Shown: one piece after another, positions 48,001-59,394 of the stretch
How the letters are laid out: each line of letters starts with the position of its first letter
Position numbering within the stretch: position 1 is the first letter of the stretch
Translations under genes and position numbers: made by a program
Notes under the pieces: generated by a model
Databases searched by the model: none
Told to the model about the DNA's origin: nothing
What the model saw: the letters and a program-made list of their open reading frames with translations, nothing else
NCBI GenBank assembly: GCA_016648135.1
Contig: JADDOH010010340.1
Span: 51,884 to 115,883 of the forward strand
From: Agrypnia vestita
Lineage: Eukaryota; Arthropoda; Insecta; Trichoptera; Phryganeidae
Length of the DNA stretch: 64,000 bases
Reading direction: 5' to 3'

Positions 48001-51000
48001 TTAAACCCTTTAGAGTGATTGGTACAATTGTTTTCAGAGAGAAAAAACTATCTAGGAATGGTTCCCTGAAGGTTCTGGACCACGCCATGGCGGGTCCCGA
48101 CGGAAAGGATAACTGCAACAAGTTTGTGGACATCTTGGGCCTGAGAACCATCTTCCCACTCTTCATGAAGACACCCAAGAGGAAGAGAGTCCTCACTACG
48201 GATCAACACGAAGGTAAAACTTTATTTCTTAACAGACTCGGTTAAAATCCCATGGGACCGTTATGATTAAACCTGCACTGCAAAATCAGCTTTTTAATTA
48301 AAGAATTTGATATAAAAAGGTATAGGTGCATATTTTAATTTCTGGCAATCAATTTTGTTGTGCATTTTAAAAACCTAAAATTTACATCAGCGTTTTCAAC
48401 GGTTTTCTATCCACTGCTGGAAGAAAGCCAAGCGTCTCCTACTTTTCTCTCTCCATTGTTATTCGCTGCCACGTATTTCTGCAGAATTTCACGATTCCTC
48501 AGTTCAGTAGGTTTTAGGTGACCTGTCAGACTCTTGATTCATCTCAGTACGTCCGTCAGCGATTGTTTATCCTTCGAGCGATGCCCTGTTTGTTGCTATT
48601 TCATTTTCTTGGCCCATTCAATTATATTAAATACTCTTGTTCTTAAAATAAAACACAAATCACTTTGTTTTCACCACTTTATTAGATTAAACAATCTACA
48701 TGTTTCAAGAACAATGTTCTCTTCTTCAGGATTATTGGTGTACTAAAAATTGAAAAAGTAAACCATGCAAATGTGTTACGGTGAGGGGAAGGAGGGTCTC
48801 TTTCTATATACAGTAAAACCCCGTTAATTCGAACCCCGGTAATTTGAAATTCGACATTTTTCAAACCCACAAGTCCCAAAATGGTTATTCCATATTAGAT
48901 TAATGCCCGATAATTTAAAAACCCTGGTAATTCTTGATCCGAAATAATTTTTAGCCCCTTGCACCATAAATCAATACATTTTATTTCACATAATTAGATT
49001 TTTTTTGCAAGTTCGAACAACAAATAAGTCCATATTGAGTACTTTTGCAATACAAACGTCGCGTATTAGAAATAACTACTTCAACTTTTTGGTTCGCATT
49101 TTTGCTACCTCAGATGAAGGAGCAAGGGATTAATATAACCCAGCACTCTATAAACCTTGAGATCCAAGACTAAGAAGCAATAATTAGCAAAATAAAGTAT
49201 TAGCATAAAAAATATTGCATTTTCAAAATGATATCTTAAAACATACAAAAAAATACAAATGTTTTTCACAAAATTATTGGCTTTTTTCGTGAGTTTTACG
49301 ATCATTGCTAATTGGCGCCTTGGTTTGTCTAGAGCACGTAATCTCCATAATATCTTCCATGATGAGGAACTGCCAAGGATCGCAGAGACAGCGTTTGCTG
49401 ACCAAGTTCACTGAAAACGATCTGGAAAAGGTGGACCGGCTGTTGGAGCTGCACTTCAAATACCTGGACAAAGTAGATAAGGTGGAGCAGGAGATTGAAA
49501 AGGAGAGACAGGTATAAAAAATGCAAATACTGACTGAACTATACAACAAAAAATAAACTGAACCTGATTTTACCGGACTTTATTCATTCACCTTGTGAGT
49601 TCAGATATTTTCTTCAGTTGTTGTGCACCAAATATATACATATCTTTTTGGTATTTTTCCTAGTAGAATACGACCAATCGTATTGAATGTAATTTGTCTT
49701 AGAAATAACTTTTACATATATATAAATGTGTGCACATGTACATATGTTTATGTCTTGTAATACTCCTACACAATTACTATCGTATTATTCAGTATCATAT
49801 TCTATATCATAAATATTCTATTCCTATGGTTTTCCCCAAAGTATATATCTGCGTAAAAGTCATGCTTCAATCTACTCTCTGCACGCCCCCTGGTATGCAC
49901 ATCATATGTGTATGTATATACACGCAATATGTATTAAAATATATATGTATATACAGTAAAACTTAAATTTTACGTTCCTCGTTTTTACGTTTTCCCGCTA
50001 TTTACACCGAAAATCCGAAGTCCCATTTCATCTCCATACATTCCCATATAAATATTACCCGCAATTTACGCGGATGAATTTTTTTCACTTCCCCAGTTTT
50101 ACACCGAATTATTTGGAAAATTCAATATGCCAACTCCAAATTTATTGAAATTTACGAGCGAAATTATGAATTTTACTTTTTCTTTCCAAAAACTCAATAC
50201 GCCAACATTAGATGAATTTTCAACGCAGCAGTTACGATCTTTTGTGTTTGGGCTCCGGCTCGAGCGCGTATAAATTACGTTAGTAATGAAGTAACGTAAA
50301 AAGGGACACACTAATTAGTGTATGTAAATATTTTAACGCTTGAATAATGCTCTTTATTACTAATTGTACTCATTTTGCCATCAGCCATTCGAGCGCGCGA
50401 AAATCACAATGACGCTTCTATGTTCCGTGGTGCAGTGGCGGTTTTCACTCGCATTTTAGCGCGATCTAAATGACAGCCGCCGCGATGTATTAACTTACGA
50501 ATCGTTTTTTAAAGTATTTCGTTAGTTTGTATTGTTAAATTCACATTTCATTTTGTTTTATGCACTTTCTTGATTTTTTTTTCTTAAATCATTATAAAAT
50601 GCATCATGATTTTAAAATGAAATTTAGCGGCTGAGTTTAGAGCATCCGCCATTTTTTTACCAGAATATGAAATAGAAGATACCTATGGGCGCTATAAAAA
50701 AATAATCAGCCTCTAAAATGTAGCGATTTACCTAGAGAATAAGGGCCCAAATGTTGACCTGAATGGAGGCAAACTGATGTACATGAACTGATACAAAAAT
50801 ACATTTACAACGCCGTTGAAAGAGGGTTATTTTTTTTAGCAATAGCAACATAAAAAAATAGTAGGTAATTGGGTAAAAAGTAATCTAAAAGATAATGTAC
50901 ATTTTTGAAAATAGCATATGTAATATGAAATTATTTTAAGCATTAATTGTTTTTTCTTCCATCGAAAGCTCATTTTTGTATACAATTTTCATTCCCTCAC

Positions 51001-53582
51001 TTTTACATTTCCCTCAGTTCTACACCGATTTGTTTTGTTCCCTGGAGAAGTGTAAAAACGAAGTTTTACTGTACGTAGATACTATATAAATACTCTTTTT
51101 TCCTCTTTTGCTATTTCCTGCATTGTTCATTTTTAATTTATTTATGGTGAATTTTTATTCTTAATTTTAATAATTCTCATTCTTCATACTTTATTGTTCA
51201 CCAAAATTGATTAGACTTAAGCGTTATGTATGAATTAATATACCGTATGTTTCCTTAAATAAATAGAATAACCAAAAAAATAGAATTGTAATAAATTTCG
51301 TAGTTTTTAACAAATAAATTGATGTCACTGGACAAAAAGGTCTTAATTTATGTCCTAATGCTTATTTTATACTTTATACTCACCTTATATTCAAAAAATA
51401 ATAAACCTTCTAATTTTTTCTATTAACACTAATTTAATTATCAAGGAACATTATTATTTTCATATATAATTAATAAAATAAACTAAGTTTTCACCGCTTT
51501 TTTATGTTGAAAATATCAACATGTTTCAAGACCTATGGCCCCTTCGTCAGGATACATTTGCACATTGTTATATGGGGGCAGTAAAGGAAGAAGAATGGAC
51601 ATCTTGGAGATCCTAGAAATTAATAATAATAAAATAAATAATAGAAATATAATTAACATCCAGATACCACCCATAACCTCTGCACTCCTATCCATTCTAA
51701 CTCCGCCTCCGATCCCCACCACTATTACACCCACCCAATCCCTATAAATACTGTCTCGAATTATTTTTAATTTAGTTATAAACGTGTTGTTATTGACAAT
51801 GGGAGAAATCCTGAAAACTTTCTAACAATTCAAAATAAACATTTATTGGAATAAAGTAGTGTAGTTTTACCCTCATTTTTTAAAATATTAAGTTTATTTT
51901 ATTAATTATATTAATAATGTCATCACAAAATTATTTAGCTATTTTTGAAGAATAAATTATTATTTTCTGTCAAAATTGCAACTCCATCAATACAATTAAA
52001 ATGTTATATTATGTATTGTTTTTATTCCAAGACTGATGAGGACGGAGAAGTGATTGATACTGAAGAAGAGTCATTGTACCTCCGTCGGCTATCGGGTGGT
52101 CTGTTCACCCTGCAGTTAGTGGACCATGTGATGCTAGAGGTGTGCGCTTCTGGCCTGCCCATCATCAAGCAGAGAGTGCAGCAGGTGCTCGCCCTGAGAG
52201 GCGGCTCGCTCAAGACTGTGAGGCATGTCATGAGAGGTGAGTTCGAAGTATAGAGGTTCGGTCAATCTGAGCTAACTAGCTGGTGGAAAGGTAACAATGT
52301 GATAATCAACTTTGCATTCACTTATTTGATAAATCTTCATGGTATGCTTGCATTATCATAGATATGACAATCATTTCATCCACGATTGCGGCCCTCGTGG
52401 GCACGACACTAGCTTCTCATACCGAGGTTAGATTCCCGGCGGGGTTACAATATGTGTGATTGTCACAAGCCTGGATGTTCACGGCTTGCGGTAAAATCAC
52501 CAGCATACATTCATTTTTCTGCCTATTATGCAATGTACTCATTCCTGGGAGCTTCCACGAGCTTTATATGACCCAGAAGAGGCGTGACTACAAATCTACC
52601 CACACAAAGAAGAAAAAATCCACTGTATTCATAATACATATTCAGTTTCATTCTTATTCTGTAAATTCTAGACTTTACTTCACTATATTTATATAAGTAT
52701 TGGTACCAGAACTCGTCATGTACACTTTTCTTGTCTCCAATAACTAAACTCTCATTAATAGGAATTGTGCCCGCTCACAGAGTATAAATTTGCATAGAGA
52801 TGAACTAAACCCCTTCTTTAGGCAAGAGGAAAAACTATTGAATTATGTGACTTAAAATGTATTTGTATGGTGCTAGTTTGCCGTAATTTGAAATTTTTAA
52901 AACCCACGAGTCCCAAAATGTTAATTTCGTAGTAGGTTAACCCCGATAATTTATTTATTTTACAATAAAAAAGGATTTTGTACATAACTAGACAACACAG
53001 TGTACAAAATTGGGTAAATATAAACCAATGTGCATCAGCATACTCAATTTCAAAATCATTTTTAACCCCTTGCACCATTAATCAATACATATTAATTAGG
53101 TCACATTGAAAAAAAATATTTGGATTCTTTTGCAAGGGAGAACAATATGTATGTCAATTTGGGTACTTAGTAGGTAATAAAAATATCACGATCTTTGTAT
53201 TAGCATAAGAAATACATTTTCAAAATGATTTCTTTAAATATGCAAATATACAGATGTTTTTCACAAAATTAATGACTTTTTTCATGAATTTTTACGTATT
53301 CGGCGAATTTTCTAATCGCATCTTTTTTTTACCTTGAATTTCAAGTTAACGTGGATCCGCTTAATTCAAAATGTTTTTTTTTGGGTCCCTTGAGATTAAC
53401 GAAGTTTTACTGCATGTAAATTTGTAATGTGTTGAATGTAATTGAAAATTTTTATTTGAATTTAAATAAAATGTTAAAATTCTCCATTCACAGAATACGC
53501 CGGCAACTTGGGGGACGCGGGGAATCCGGAGTGGAGACAGCAGGAGCAGCAACACATCCTGCAGATGGTGGATAAATTCTAA
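39087..53582 (+). CDS. CTNNBL1: CTNNBL1 (beta-catenin-like protein 1), complete, 12 exons
   Basis: Exons 39087-39116, 39250-39465, 39626-39772, 39942-40073, 41237-41396, 42819-42910, 42993-43124, 46181-46329, 48038-48213, 49333-49511, 52032-52236, 53494-53582. All borders are AG/GT, phases fit, and the sum is 1707 nt (568 aa plus stop; human 563 aa). CTNNBL1 is an ARM-repeat protein of the Prp19/CDC5L spliceosomal complex in the nucleus that binds nuclear localisation signals. Visible features: MDITELL start as in vertebrates; basic/acidic N-terminus with PKRPNDED and AKRMRR (about residues 15-45), likely its own nuclear signal; then the ARM solenoid with hallmark stretches DNTDISTQVVHLIQELTDVD, DGVHNTLGIVENITEFRPEL, LLQQL, 'EEQEMMENLFNSLCSSLM', 'GEGLQLMNLMLREKK', 'KFVDILGLRTIFPLFMK', 'KFTENDLEKVDRLLELHFKY'; the C-terminal segment EYAGNLGDAG. 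Introns are loaded with transposons; none breaks an exon. AATAAA at 53613 follows the stop. Confidence 0.97.
40074..41236 (+). other. CTNNBL1 intron 4
   Basis: AT-rich, with a block at 40390-40640 (ttaacccttttcccgtgatc) that looks like a dispersed repeat. No further feature was recognised. Confidence 0.45.
41397..42818 (+). other. CTNNBL1 intron 5, with a LINE relic and an AT-rich MITE
   Basis: At 41566-41660 (plus strand) broken frames read F-K-Y-L-G-T-N and 'IDRIIKFVNG', like the RT-proximal segment of LINEs. A family 2 AT-rich repeat lies at 42290-42530. The GC-richer block at 42020-42160 is unassigned. Confidence 0.5.
41566..41660 (+). pseudogene. Short LINE reverse-transcriptase remnant
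   Basis: Reads F-K-Y-L-G-T-N-V-I-R-H-I, then a stop, then 'RKIDRIIKFVNG', resembling the FKYLG...I..RI..A segment of many insect LINEs. Very short. Confidence 0.4.
43534..44409. mobile_element. Pogo-like element with nested GC-rich piece
   Basis: cagtgaaactcgcttaataa at the left and 'tattaagagagtttcactg' at the right, with TA on both sides. Inside, 44047-44230 holds part of a GC-rich family 3 MITE (aaggccggcgtcacact). It lies in CTNNBL1 intron 7. Confidence 0.75.
44410..44572. mobile_element. Fragment of another pogo-like MITE
   Basis: Immediately after the previous element: 'ggtaaatttcacaatcgcat', then 'gggtcccttgaatttcgaat', ending 'gaggttctgctg' + TA. It is the right half only. Confidence 0.55.
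44790..45240. repeat. AT-rich inverted repeat, family 2 (longest copy)
   Basis: Left ggagataagcgacatcaggg, right inverse 'gatgtcacttatctcc'; a core with tacaagtcaaataaaattat in both directions. CTNNBL1 intron 7. Confidence 0.65.
45241..46180 (+). other. CTNNBL1 intron 7, 3' part
   Basis: A GC-richer unknown block (45510-46060, with acgcggtaacatccagtcga) and no recognised coding frame. The minus-strand frame at 46013-46498 is an antisense shadow of exon 8. Confidence 0.4.
47361..47915 (-). pseudogene. Retroelement coding relic in CTNNBL1 intron 8
   Basis: Minus strand: 47915-47673 reads REMCAAALTPDIVLYSRTPQ then 'QVSLVELRVP', and 47621-47361 reads VSIYTFLKDLGLNRSQINGF and 'YHVWLRRS'. This is the C-terminus of the same retroelement protein family as 32640-33110 (motifs 'PDIVL', 'VELxVP', 'FLKDLGL'). 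The frames are separated by stops and the middle is lost. It is antisense to CTNNBL1. Confidence 0.6.
48690..48740 (-). ncRNA. Hammerhead-like motif H7
   Basis: Minus strand: CTGAAGA, stem II GAGAAC/GTTCTT, GAAAC, then ATGTA. Core and stem II are good; stem III would be a self-complementary ACATGT. In CTNNBL1 intron 9. Confidence 0.5.
48811..49300. mobile_element. Pogo/Tigger-like MITE, right end lost
   Basis: Starts cagtaaaaccccgttaattc after TA and runs to near the acceptor of CTNNBL1 exon 10. The interior is the inverse of the 34150-34500 element. Its A/T-rich tail supplies sequence directly upstream of the exon 10 acceptor. Confidence 0.6.
49954..51071. mobile_element. Pogo-like element, about 1.1 kb
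   Basis: Left cagtaaaacttaaattttac, right gtgtaaaaacgaagttttac + tg, with TA on both sides. No transposase frame was recognised. CTNNBL1 intron 10. Confidence 0.75.
51510..51562 (-). ncRNA. Hammerhead-like motif H8
   Basis: Minus strand: CTGACGA, a weak stem II (AAGG.. / ..GTCTT), GAAAC and ATGTT. Related to H7 in the part after the core. CTNNBL1 intron 10. Confidence 0.4.
52385..52450 (+). mobile_element. Degenerate tRNA-like sequence (different SINE family)
   Basis: gcggccctcgtgggcacgac, then 'ccgaggttagattcccggc' as a B box. It is not related to the main SINE family here. CTNNBL1 intron 11. Confidence 0.4.
52858..53412. mobile_element. Pogo/Tigger-like MITE, right end preserved
   Basis: Ends 'cttgagattaacgaagtttt' + actg. 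The interior shares blocks with 48811 and 34150. The left end is degenerate. Just upstream of the last CTNNBL1 exon. Confidence 0.6.
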
Positions 53583-53612
53583 ACTCTCGGTGCTTCGAGA
53601 TACTTGTGATTA

Positions 53613-53618
53613 AATAAA
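53613..53618 (+). promoter_or_regulatory. Likely polyadenylation signal of CTNNBL1
   Basis: AATAAA 31 bp after the stop codon. A second AATAAA lies near 53776. Confidence 0.55.
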
Positions 53619-54174
53619 TGTACACCTTTCAGTAGTGTATTTATAAGTGAACCTTGTACCAAGTGCCGAAATACATCAAACATTGAGTAATGGTGTCCAC
53701 AGACTTCTCACCTTTCCTTTTCTTTTAATGCATCCTGTCATGAGAATTTCTTTTTATAATCAAATAATAATGTGAAATAAAATATTTTATTTATTTGACT
53801 ATTTAAATTACAAAGTGATTTTGTGAGTTATCTATGTATTTTCTTTTATCTCAATTAAATTAGAGAAGAAATATAATAAATATATATATAAATCTATATA
53901 TATTTATTAAAAATATTTTATTTTTATGCTATATTTCGGAACACGAACTGGATATAAAAAACAAGAAAGCTACCTCGACCCTAGCGATGCACACTATGAC
54001 CGAAGGACATCGCATAGATTTTGAAAATGCACGACCAGCTTGAGAATGGTTATCCCAGTGTAACCAGTAAGATATTTTTACAAATCCGCGAAGTTCCCGA
54101 AAAATAACCTTTTCATAATGCATATACCTCTTCGCGAAAACTTCTATGTAAACATATATATATATATATATATA

Positions 54175-55476
54175 CAGTAGAACCTCGTTATAACGATCCC
54201 CGTTTTACCGAAAAATGATATATATTGAATTTTTTTTCGAAATTAATCCCCTACAATCAATTTTTCATACAAAAATGCACTTATATAGCGAAATTTTGTT
54301 AAAATGTATAACGAAATAATTTTCGTTCCGTGCGAAAACACGTCCATATATTTACGTAAATATATAACGAATTTTTTATCAAGATGAAAATATTATTGGT
54401 TGTCATGGAGCGAAAGGGGGGACAGGGGATAGTTTTATGGCGACCTGTGTAACAAGCAATAAAACTCCTCTTTTGTTTGTTTGGTGTTTTTAAATTGAGG
54501 TCTTTAAAATTTCTCCTTGAGATCATAAATCTTAATAGGCCCCTTCAAAGCAGTTTACCATAATCACTGGAAGTCCAGTTGAGACATTAGTTTTATTGCC
54601 GATCAGTAAATATATTACAAAAAAATTTCATACAAATTATACACATATCGAAATATCTTATTATTTATAACGAAAAAAAGTTTGCTAAAACAAAATAATA
54701 ATATTGCGCATTGTTTCTTGCGCTAACATAGGGATAAATTAAACGTCGAAAACCTCGCCGCCGCCCGCGCTGTCGGCGGGGCGCAACCGCACCGCAACTG
54801 TGTCGCCTGCAGAGTTTGAATCGGCCGCTTTGAACACCTCTACGATCATTTATTACACAATATTATAAGAAAAAATGTTTTTTTCGTTTTCACTATTATC
54901 ATCAACTTTTATCGCTCTTTAGGTTATAACTGAACATTTACATTGATTGGATTATTTACGTACGTACGTCATTTTCGAAGGCCAGAACCAGAACTTCCGG
55001 TGCGGGGATTTCGCGGCATTTTCTCACTAACATGCGTTATTGCGTCGATTCAAATTATCATGCGGGATACATACATATTTTGAGTCAAATAGTGGAGTTA
55101 AAATAAATACAAAACTAAATAAGGGAAAATAGATTATATTTTTAAGAGACCCGTATTTTACCGCACACAAGAAGTTGCGGCAAAGTAGTACGAAATTTAT
55201 GTGACTACTCATTTTAAAAGTGTCAGATTCCTCAGGGACATTATTAGTTTTAAATAACTTTCTTTGTTTGCTGAATGCCTTATTATGTTAGCATCTATAT
55301 GAATTGACAATGGGGTCTCATTCAAAACCATTTGCGACCTTTTTTAAGGCCGGTACTTTTTTTTCTATGACGCGAAATATACATACTAGGAAAAAAAAAT
55401 TCGTTATATATGGGAATTTTTTATAACGAAATTTTATTTTTCGGTCCCTTGGATTTCACAATAACGAGGTTTTACT
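54175..55476. mobile_element. Pogo-like element, 1.3 kb, both ends intact
   Basis: Left cagtagaacctcgttataac, right 'cacaataacgaggttttactg', TA on both sides. It holds a GC-rich island (54750-54840). No transposase frame was recognised. Confidence 0.8.
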
Positions 55477-56630
55477 GTATATATATTATATATTTTTAAT
55501 ATTTAAAACAAATCACACACCTTAGGGCCAATTGTATCAACTTGGATTGTAGTTGGTGACGACAGTTTGAACTGTGAATCTCACTTAAGCCGGTGCGAAT
55601 TTTGACATGTCATCAAAATTGCTTTTATTCAATTTTTAGACATTGTAGTCTCGGTAAACCTTATCTACAACTCAAGAAACTGTACTCCAGATACATCATC
55701 TATCCTGCCGCATATACATATATCTAATGTTATCAAATCCTAATGTGTGATGAGTTGCAGAAAAGTATTGTTTTCTAAGTAGAAGTAAAATTCGAATTTA
55801 TTAGAAAATATGTCAAAATTATATGTAATTTTTATCACTAAAAAAATTGTGATTAAATTAATTATAAAATGGAAACAACTTTTTAGCAGCCACATTCAAG
55901 ATCTTTTCTTTGTTGTACCTTAGAAAGTTACTACATCGCTTGCCTGGTCATTTACTTTTAACCAGTGTAACTTTTTTCAAATAATAAATATCAACCTGTT
56001 CAATAAATATCAATTAATTGCATAATAACTTTTTTAAATATTTTATTTAATTTTTTTTAATTTTAATTTTAATATTTATAATAATAATTTTAATTTTAAT
56101 ATTTTAACAAAGTAAAATTTAAATTACGAACGGCACGTAATACATCATTTGACTTACAGTACGGCCACTGTATGATGGCACTTTTGACGTTTAGACTTAC
56201 ATGAAGTTTCGTAATTAACGACAGCTAAACATTGGAGGACAAATGCTATACTTTATTGCGCGAACACCAGAGTAGTGATGTCCATCAACATTCAATATGG
56301 AATGAACGAAATGATTCAAAATGTTATAGGATATTGATTGCCTGTATAATATGCGTAGAATACGCAGAATAAGTCACGAATAAGTATCCAAAATAACACA
56401 ACAAATCTGACAGATCGATTGTGCCCTCTAAATATGATCTTTTTCTATGGCTTTATTAGAGGGCAAAGAAAACGGCTACAAAACAATGAAATATTTAAGT
56501 TTGATGAAATATTTAATGAGATATCTTAAGAATGAAATATTTAAGAACTAGATAAGACATTTGTAAATGTAATATTGAATAAAATTCATGTTTCGTGGTT
56601 TGGATATACAGGAAAGCTCGCGCGATGGGG
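55477..56630. other. Intergenic region, no gene seen
   Basis: Starts with a solo family 1 MITE end (about 55524, cttagggccaattgtatcaa). The rest is AT-rich without recognised features. Confidence 0.5.
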
Positions 56631-56639
56631 ATAAAATCA

Positions 56640-57010
56640 TTAAAAAACCGCGCGAAGCGCCGCGGACCATTATAGAATGGCCGCTATATTGGTGGAATTA
56701 ATGTAAACTAGCAGTAAAGCAATCGGCTTCGCCGATTGCTTACTACTAGGCCCTGCGGGCGGCAATTATGGCCGCTCCGCGGCCAGCGATAGCCGCTGCG
56801 CGGCCAATTGTGTTTGCTGTGCAGCAAACACAATTGTTTACCTATGCCTACGTCAGCCACTTCGCGGCCAATTGTATCTGGCAAACTTCAATTTTCGCTA
56901 TTGTGGCCGCTTCGCGGCCAAATGTGTTTGCTGTGCAGCAAACACAATTGTTTACCTATGCCTATGTCAGCCGCTTCGCGGTCAATTGTATCTGGTACAT
57001 TTCCACTTTT
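56640..57010. repeat. GC-rich palindrome-dense repeat, two tandem units
   Basis: Contains many perfect short palindromes: aatcggcttcgccgatt, ggccgcttcgcggcc, and caattgtgtttgctg facing its inverse cagcaaacacaattg. A unit of about 120 bp (from ggccaattgtgtttgctgtg) is repeated once. A hairpin at 56719-56743 followed by ttactactag looks like a Helitron 3' end, but the base after CTAG is G, not T. The open frames across it (56768-57022 and 56808-57170) come from the repeat. Confidence 0.6.
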
Positions 57011-57254
57011 AATTACGGGTAGTTTAGATATAATTAAGACAAAGTATTTATTCAAAAATTCTAACCGATTAATAAGTCAGAGCGGAATAAACCATAGTTC
57101 GATAGGTAGGTACCTACTCTCTTCTCTTCTCGCAGTGTTGATTACTTTTATACAACATTATAAAAATTAAATCTTTGTTTAATTTGGTTTGTTACATAAA
57201 AAAATTATTTGTTATTAAAATTTCAACAAAAAAATATTCTCGACCGTAAAAAAA

Positions 57255-57335
57255 AATTCGATCCTGCCAGGATTCGAACGCGGTATCTTCTGATCCGCAG
57301 TCAGACGTGTTATCCGCTGTGCCACACAACCCAAC
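57255..57335 (-). pseudogene. tRNA-Arg-like sequence (degenerate)
   Basis: Minus strand: D-arm agcggataacac, anticodon arm tctga-ctgcgga-tcaga, T loop gttcgaatcc. The loop would give anticodon GCG, unusual for eukaryotic arginine tRNA, and acceptor and T stems do not pair well. Likely a tRNA pseudogene or SINE head. Confidence 0.5.
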
Positions 57336-57479
57336 GGGCGCCATGGCAAAATTATTGTATACAAATAAAAATCATCATCGAAATGCAGAAACGTACGACA
57401 TTGGTTAGGGTAATTAATATATTGATTTCCTGCCTCGAAGAGGCGAGGAAGCAAAAATATATAAGTATTTTTAAATGTG

Positions 57480-58170
57480 CCAAATGAATCCTTTTAAGTA
57501 GAAATTAAAATAAATAATGTTTTATCTGAGCCATCATATGGGAGAGTAAATATCTTGGGAGCCCTGCAAAACTCGGCGGCCGCGCCGACCGTTACAAGTC
57601 ACGCGGGCCAGTGGAAAAAACCCGGCGCCCCCGGGCGGCTGGGTAGGCCGCCAGCCGATATTTTTGAACTCAGATTACGGACGTTACAGACGTCCTAGCG
57701 AACTGAAACATTTTTTATCGTGTTCCTCATGTGAACATCTATGGGAATGATATATTTTTACATATGGGAAATTGCGCGGGCGCACTTAGTTTGTTGCGGC
57801 CCACTTTGGATGCCTATTACGCAATTAATATTTATCTGACATACTTGAAAATGCCAAAGGATGCGCTTGGTTAAGATCTATCTAATGGTATAACTTAGAA
57901 TCTCGTAAAATCATGTTTACTATTTTTAACCGAATTAAATGTGAATTAATTCTTGAAAATTTTTTCGACTGAATTATTTCGTTAATGATTTTAAGTGTGT
58001 CACAACACTATTACGATCTGTCAAAAATGCCATCTTAAGATGGCTCGAGTATAAAGGCGGCCATACACACTCCGGTGCATCGTAGAGGTACACCGCATAT
58101 CGCAGATCGGTCCGTATCGCAACGTGTATGGGCTTACCCGTAGATCCCATACACGTTGCGGTACACCGCA
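57480..58170. other. Intergenic, GC-rich patch and fold-back sequence
   Basis: 57560-57680 is GC-rich (cggcggccgcgccgaccgtt) and unassigned. 58050-58170 has 'gtacaccgcatatcgcagat' and, facing it, 'cccatacacgttgcggtaca', an imperfect inverted repeat interrupted by the PIF/Harbinger insertion. Confidence 0.45.
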
Positions 58171-58362
58171 TGAGGCCCCGGGTACGATACGAGCGGCGAG
58201 CGGCAAGCGTCAGAGCGTCAATTGGTGTGAATGCGGCAGAGCGGCAAGCGGTGAGAAGCGCCGGCTACGATACAAAGCGGCTGAGCGGTAACTTCTGTCA
58301 GTCGCCGTGCCGTCATACTCATTTTAAGTGAAAACGTCAGACATTTATGGAAATGTTATTTA

Positions 58363-59164
58363 TTGAATGTCAAAAGGAAATATGGCGTTCACCCGATAAA
58401 CAGGAGTAGAAAGGTTTACGGAGAGTACCACAATTTGTTTAATAATTTAAGAAACGACGAAACTCGATTTTTTTTTAATATACAAGGATGTCTATACAAA
58501 AATTTAATTACTTCAGAAAGTAACCCCTCGCTTGACAAAGAAAAGGCTGGTTCTTCAACAGCATATAACACCAGAAGAAAGACTCGTGGTAACAATGAGG
58601 TACGTAGTAAAAGACATATGATGTTTTGAAAATTTTTGACACTGTATTCAAAATGTTCACATTTAAAAAATATTTTTTCCATTACATCAAATGGCCACGA
58701 GCTCCAAAACATGTTGATATTTATATAAAAAGCACACACATATATATAAAATAAATTTAACAATTACATCCCGTGTGAATTCCATGAGACTTTTCCACTT
58801 TTTGTGTGGAGGACTGGCGGCAGAACCAGATTTAGCAGGCGCGGTTTGAACACTCTTCCTGAAACTGTCTTTCAAATTCTTCCACATCTTTTTACAATCG
58901 TCCACTGTAAAAAAGATTATTTGTATCATTATAACGAAAAAATATTTTATACCTAAACATTATGTCCTGTTTCTTTCAGGTTCTTGGCAACGGGGGCCAG
59001 ACAGAGATGGCATTAATGACACGGACTACATATCAGTTCTCCGTGAAGAGACAACGAATGAATTTAGGAAGTTTAGTGGGTCCCATTCCAGAGCAATATC
59101 GAAGGTCAACCGCAGGAGCAATAGAAATAAGGAATACATTTATGACCTATTTAAGCAATAGCTA
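58363..59164 (+). pseudogene. HARBI1-like nuclease, internally deleted
   Basis: N-terminal part: VHPINRSRKVYGEYHNLFNN and 'LRNDETRFF', typical of Harbinger nucleases before the DDE domain. C-terminal part (about 58978-59164): RSTAGAIEIRNTFMTYLSN, the usual tail. The catalytic middle is missing between about 58610 and 58975, so it cannot work. Confidence 0.7.
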
Positions 59165-59394
59165 ATTTTCTTTTTTTTACAATTGTATTTGTTATCGACA
59201 TTTAAGAAAATGAATTAAAACAATAAAGTAATCTTACCTGACACATTTATTGCTTTTCCAACTTCTTCCCATAGTTTTTTCGTAATCACACTATTTTTAA
59301 AATCATTATGTCTGTCATTCCACTTAAACTATTAAATATATCTATTAAATTGAGATATCTCACACTCGAGATCCGTTAACTTTTTCTTATCTGA
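58764..59394 (-). pseudogene. MADF-domain protein of PIF/Harbinger, two exons
   Basis: Exon 1 (59394 down to about 59239) starts M-S-D-K-K-K-L-T-D, is broken by a stop, then continues in another frame NDFKNSVITKKLWEEVGKAI and ends at GT. Exon 2 (58904-58764) reads VDDCKKMWKNLKDSFRKS and 'HKKWKSLMEF'. W-x-x-V-G and the C-K-K-M-W-K-N-L-K-D helix identify a MADF domain, the DNA-binding partner of the nuclease. Confidence 0.7.

Noticed and set aside
56719..56754. A confirmed Helitron 3' end
   Set aside because: Hairpin and CTAG are present, but the next base is G and no TC-starting 5' end was found.
56768..57170. Two open frames with internal protein repeats
   Set aside because: The repeats follow from the 120-bp palindrome-rich tandem DNA; codon pattern does not look coding.
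57255..57335. A functional tRNA-Arg gene on the minus strand
   Set aside because: The anticodon would be GCG, the acceptor strands do not pair and the T stem has mismatches. Listed as a pseudogene or SINE head only.
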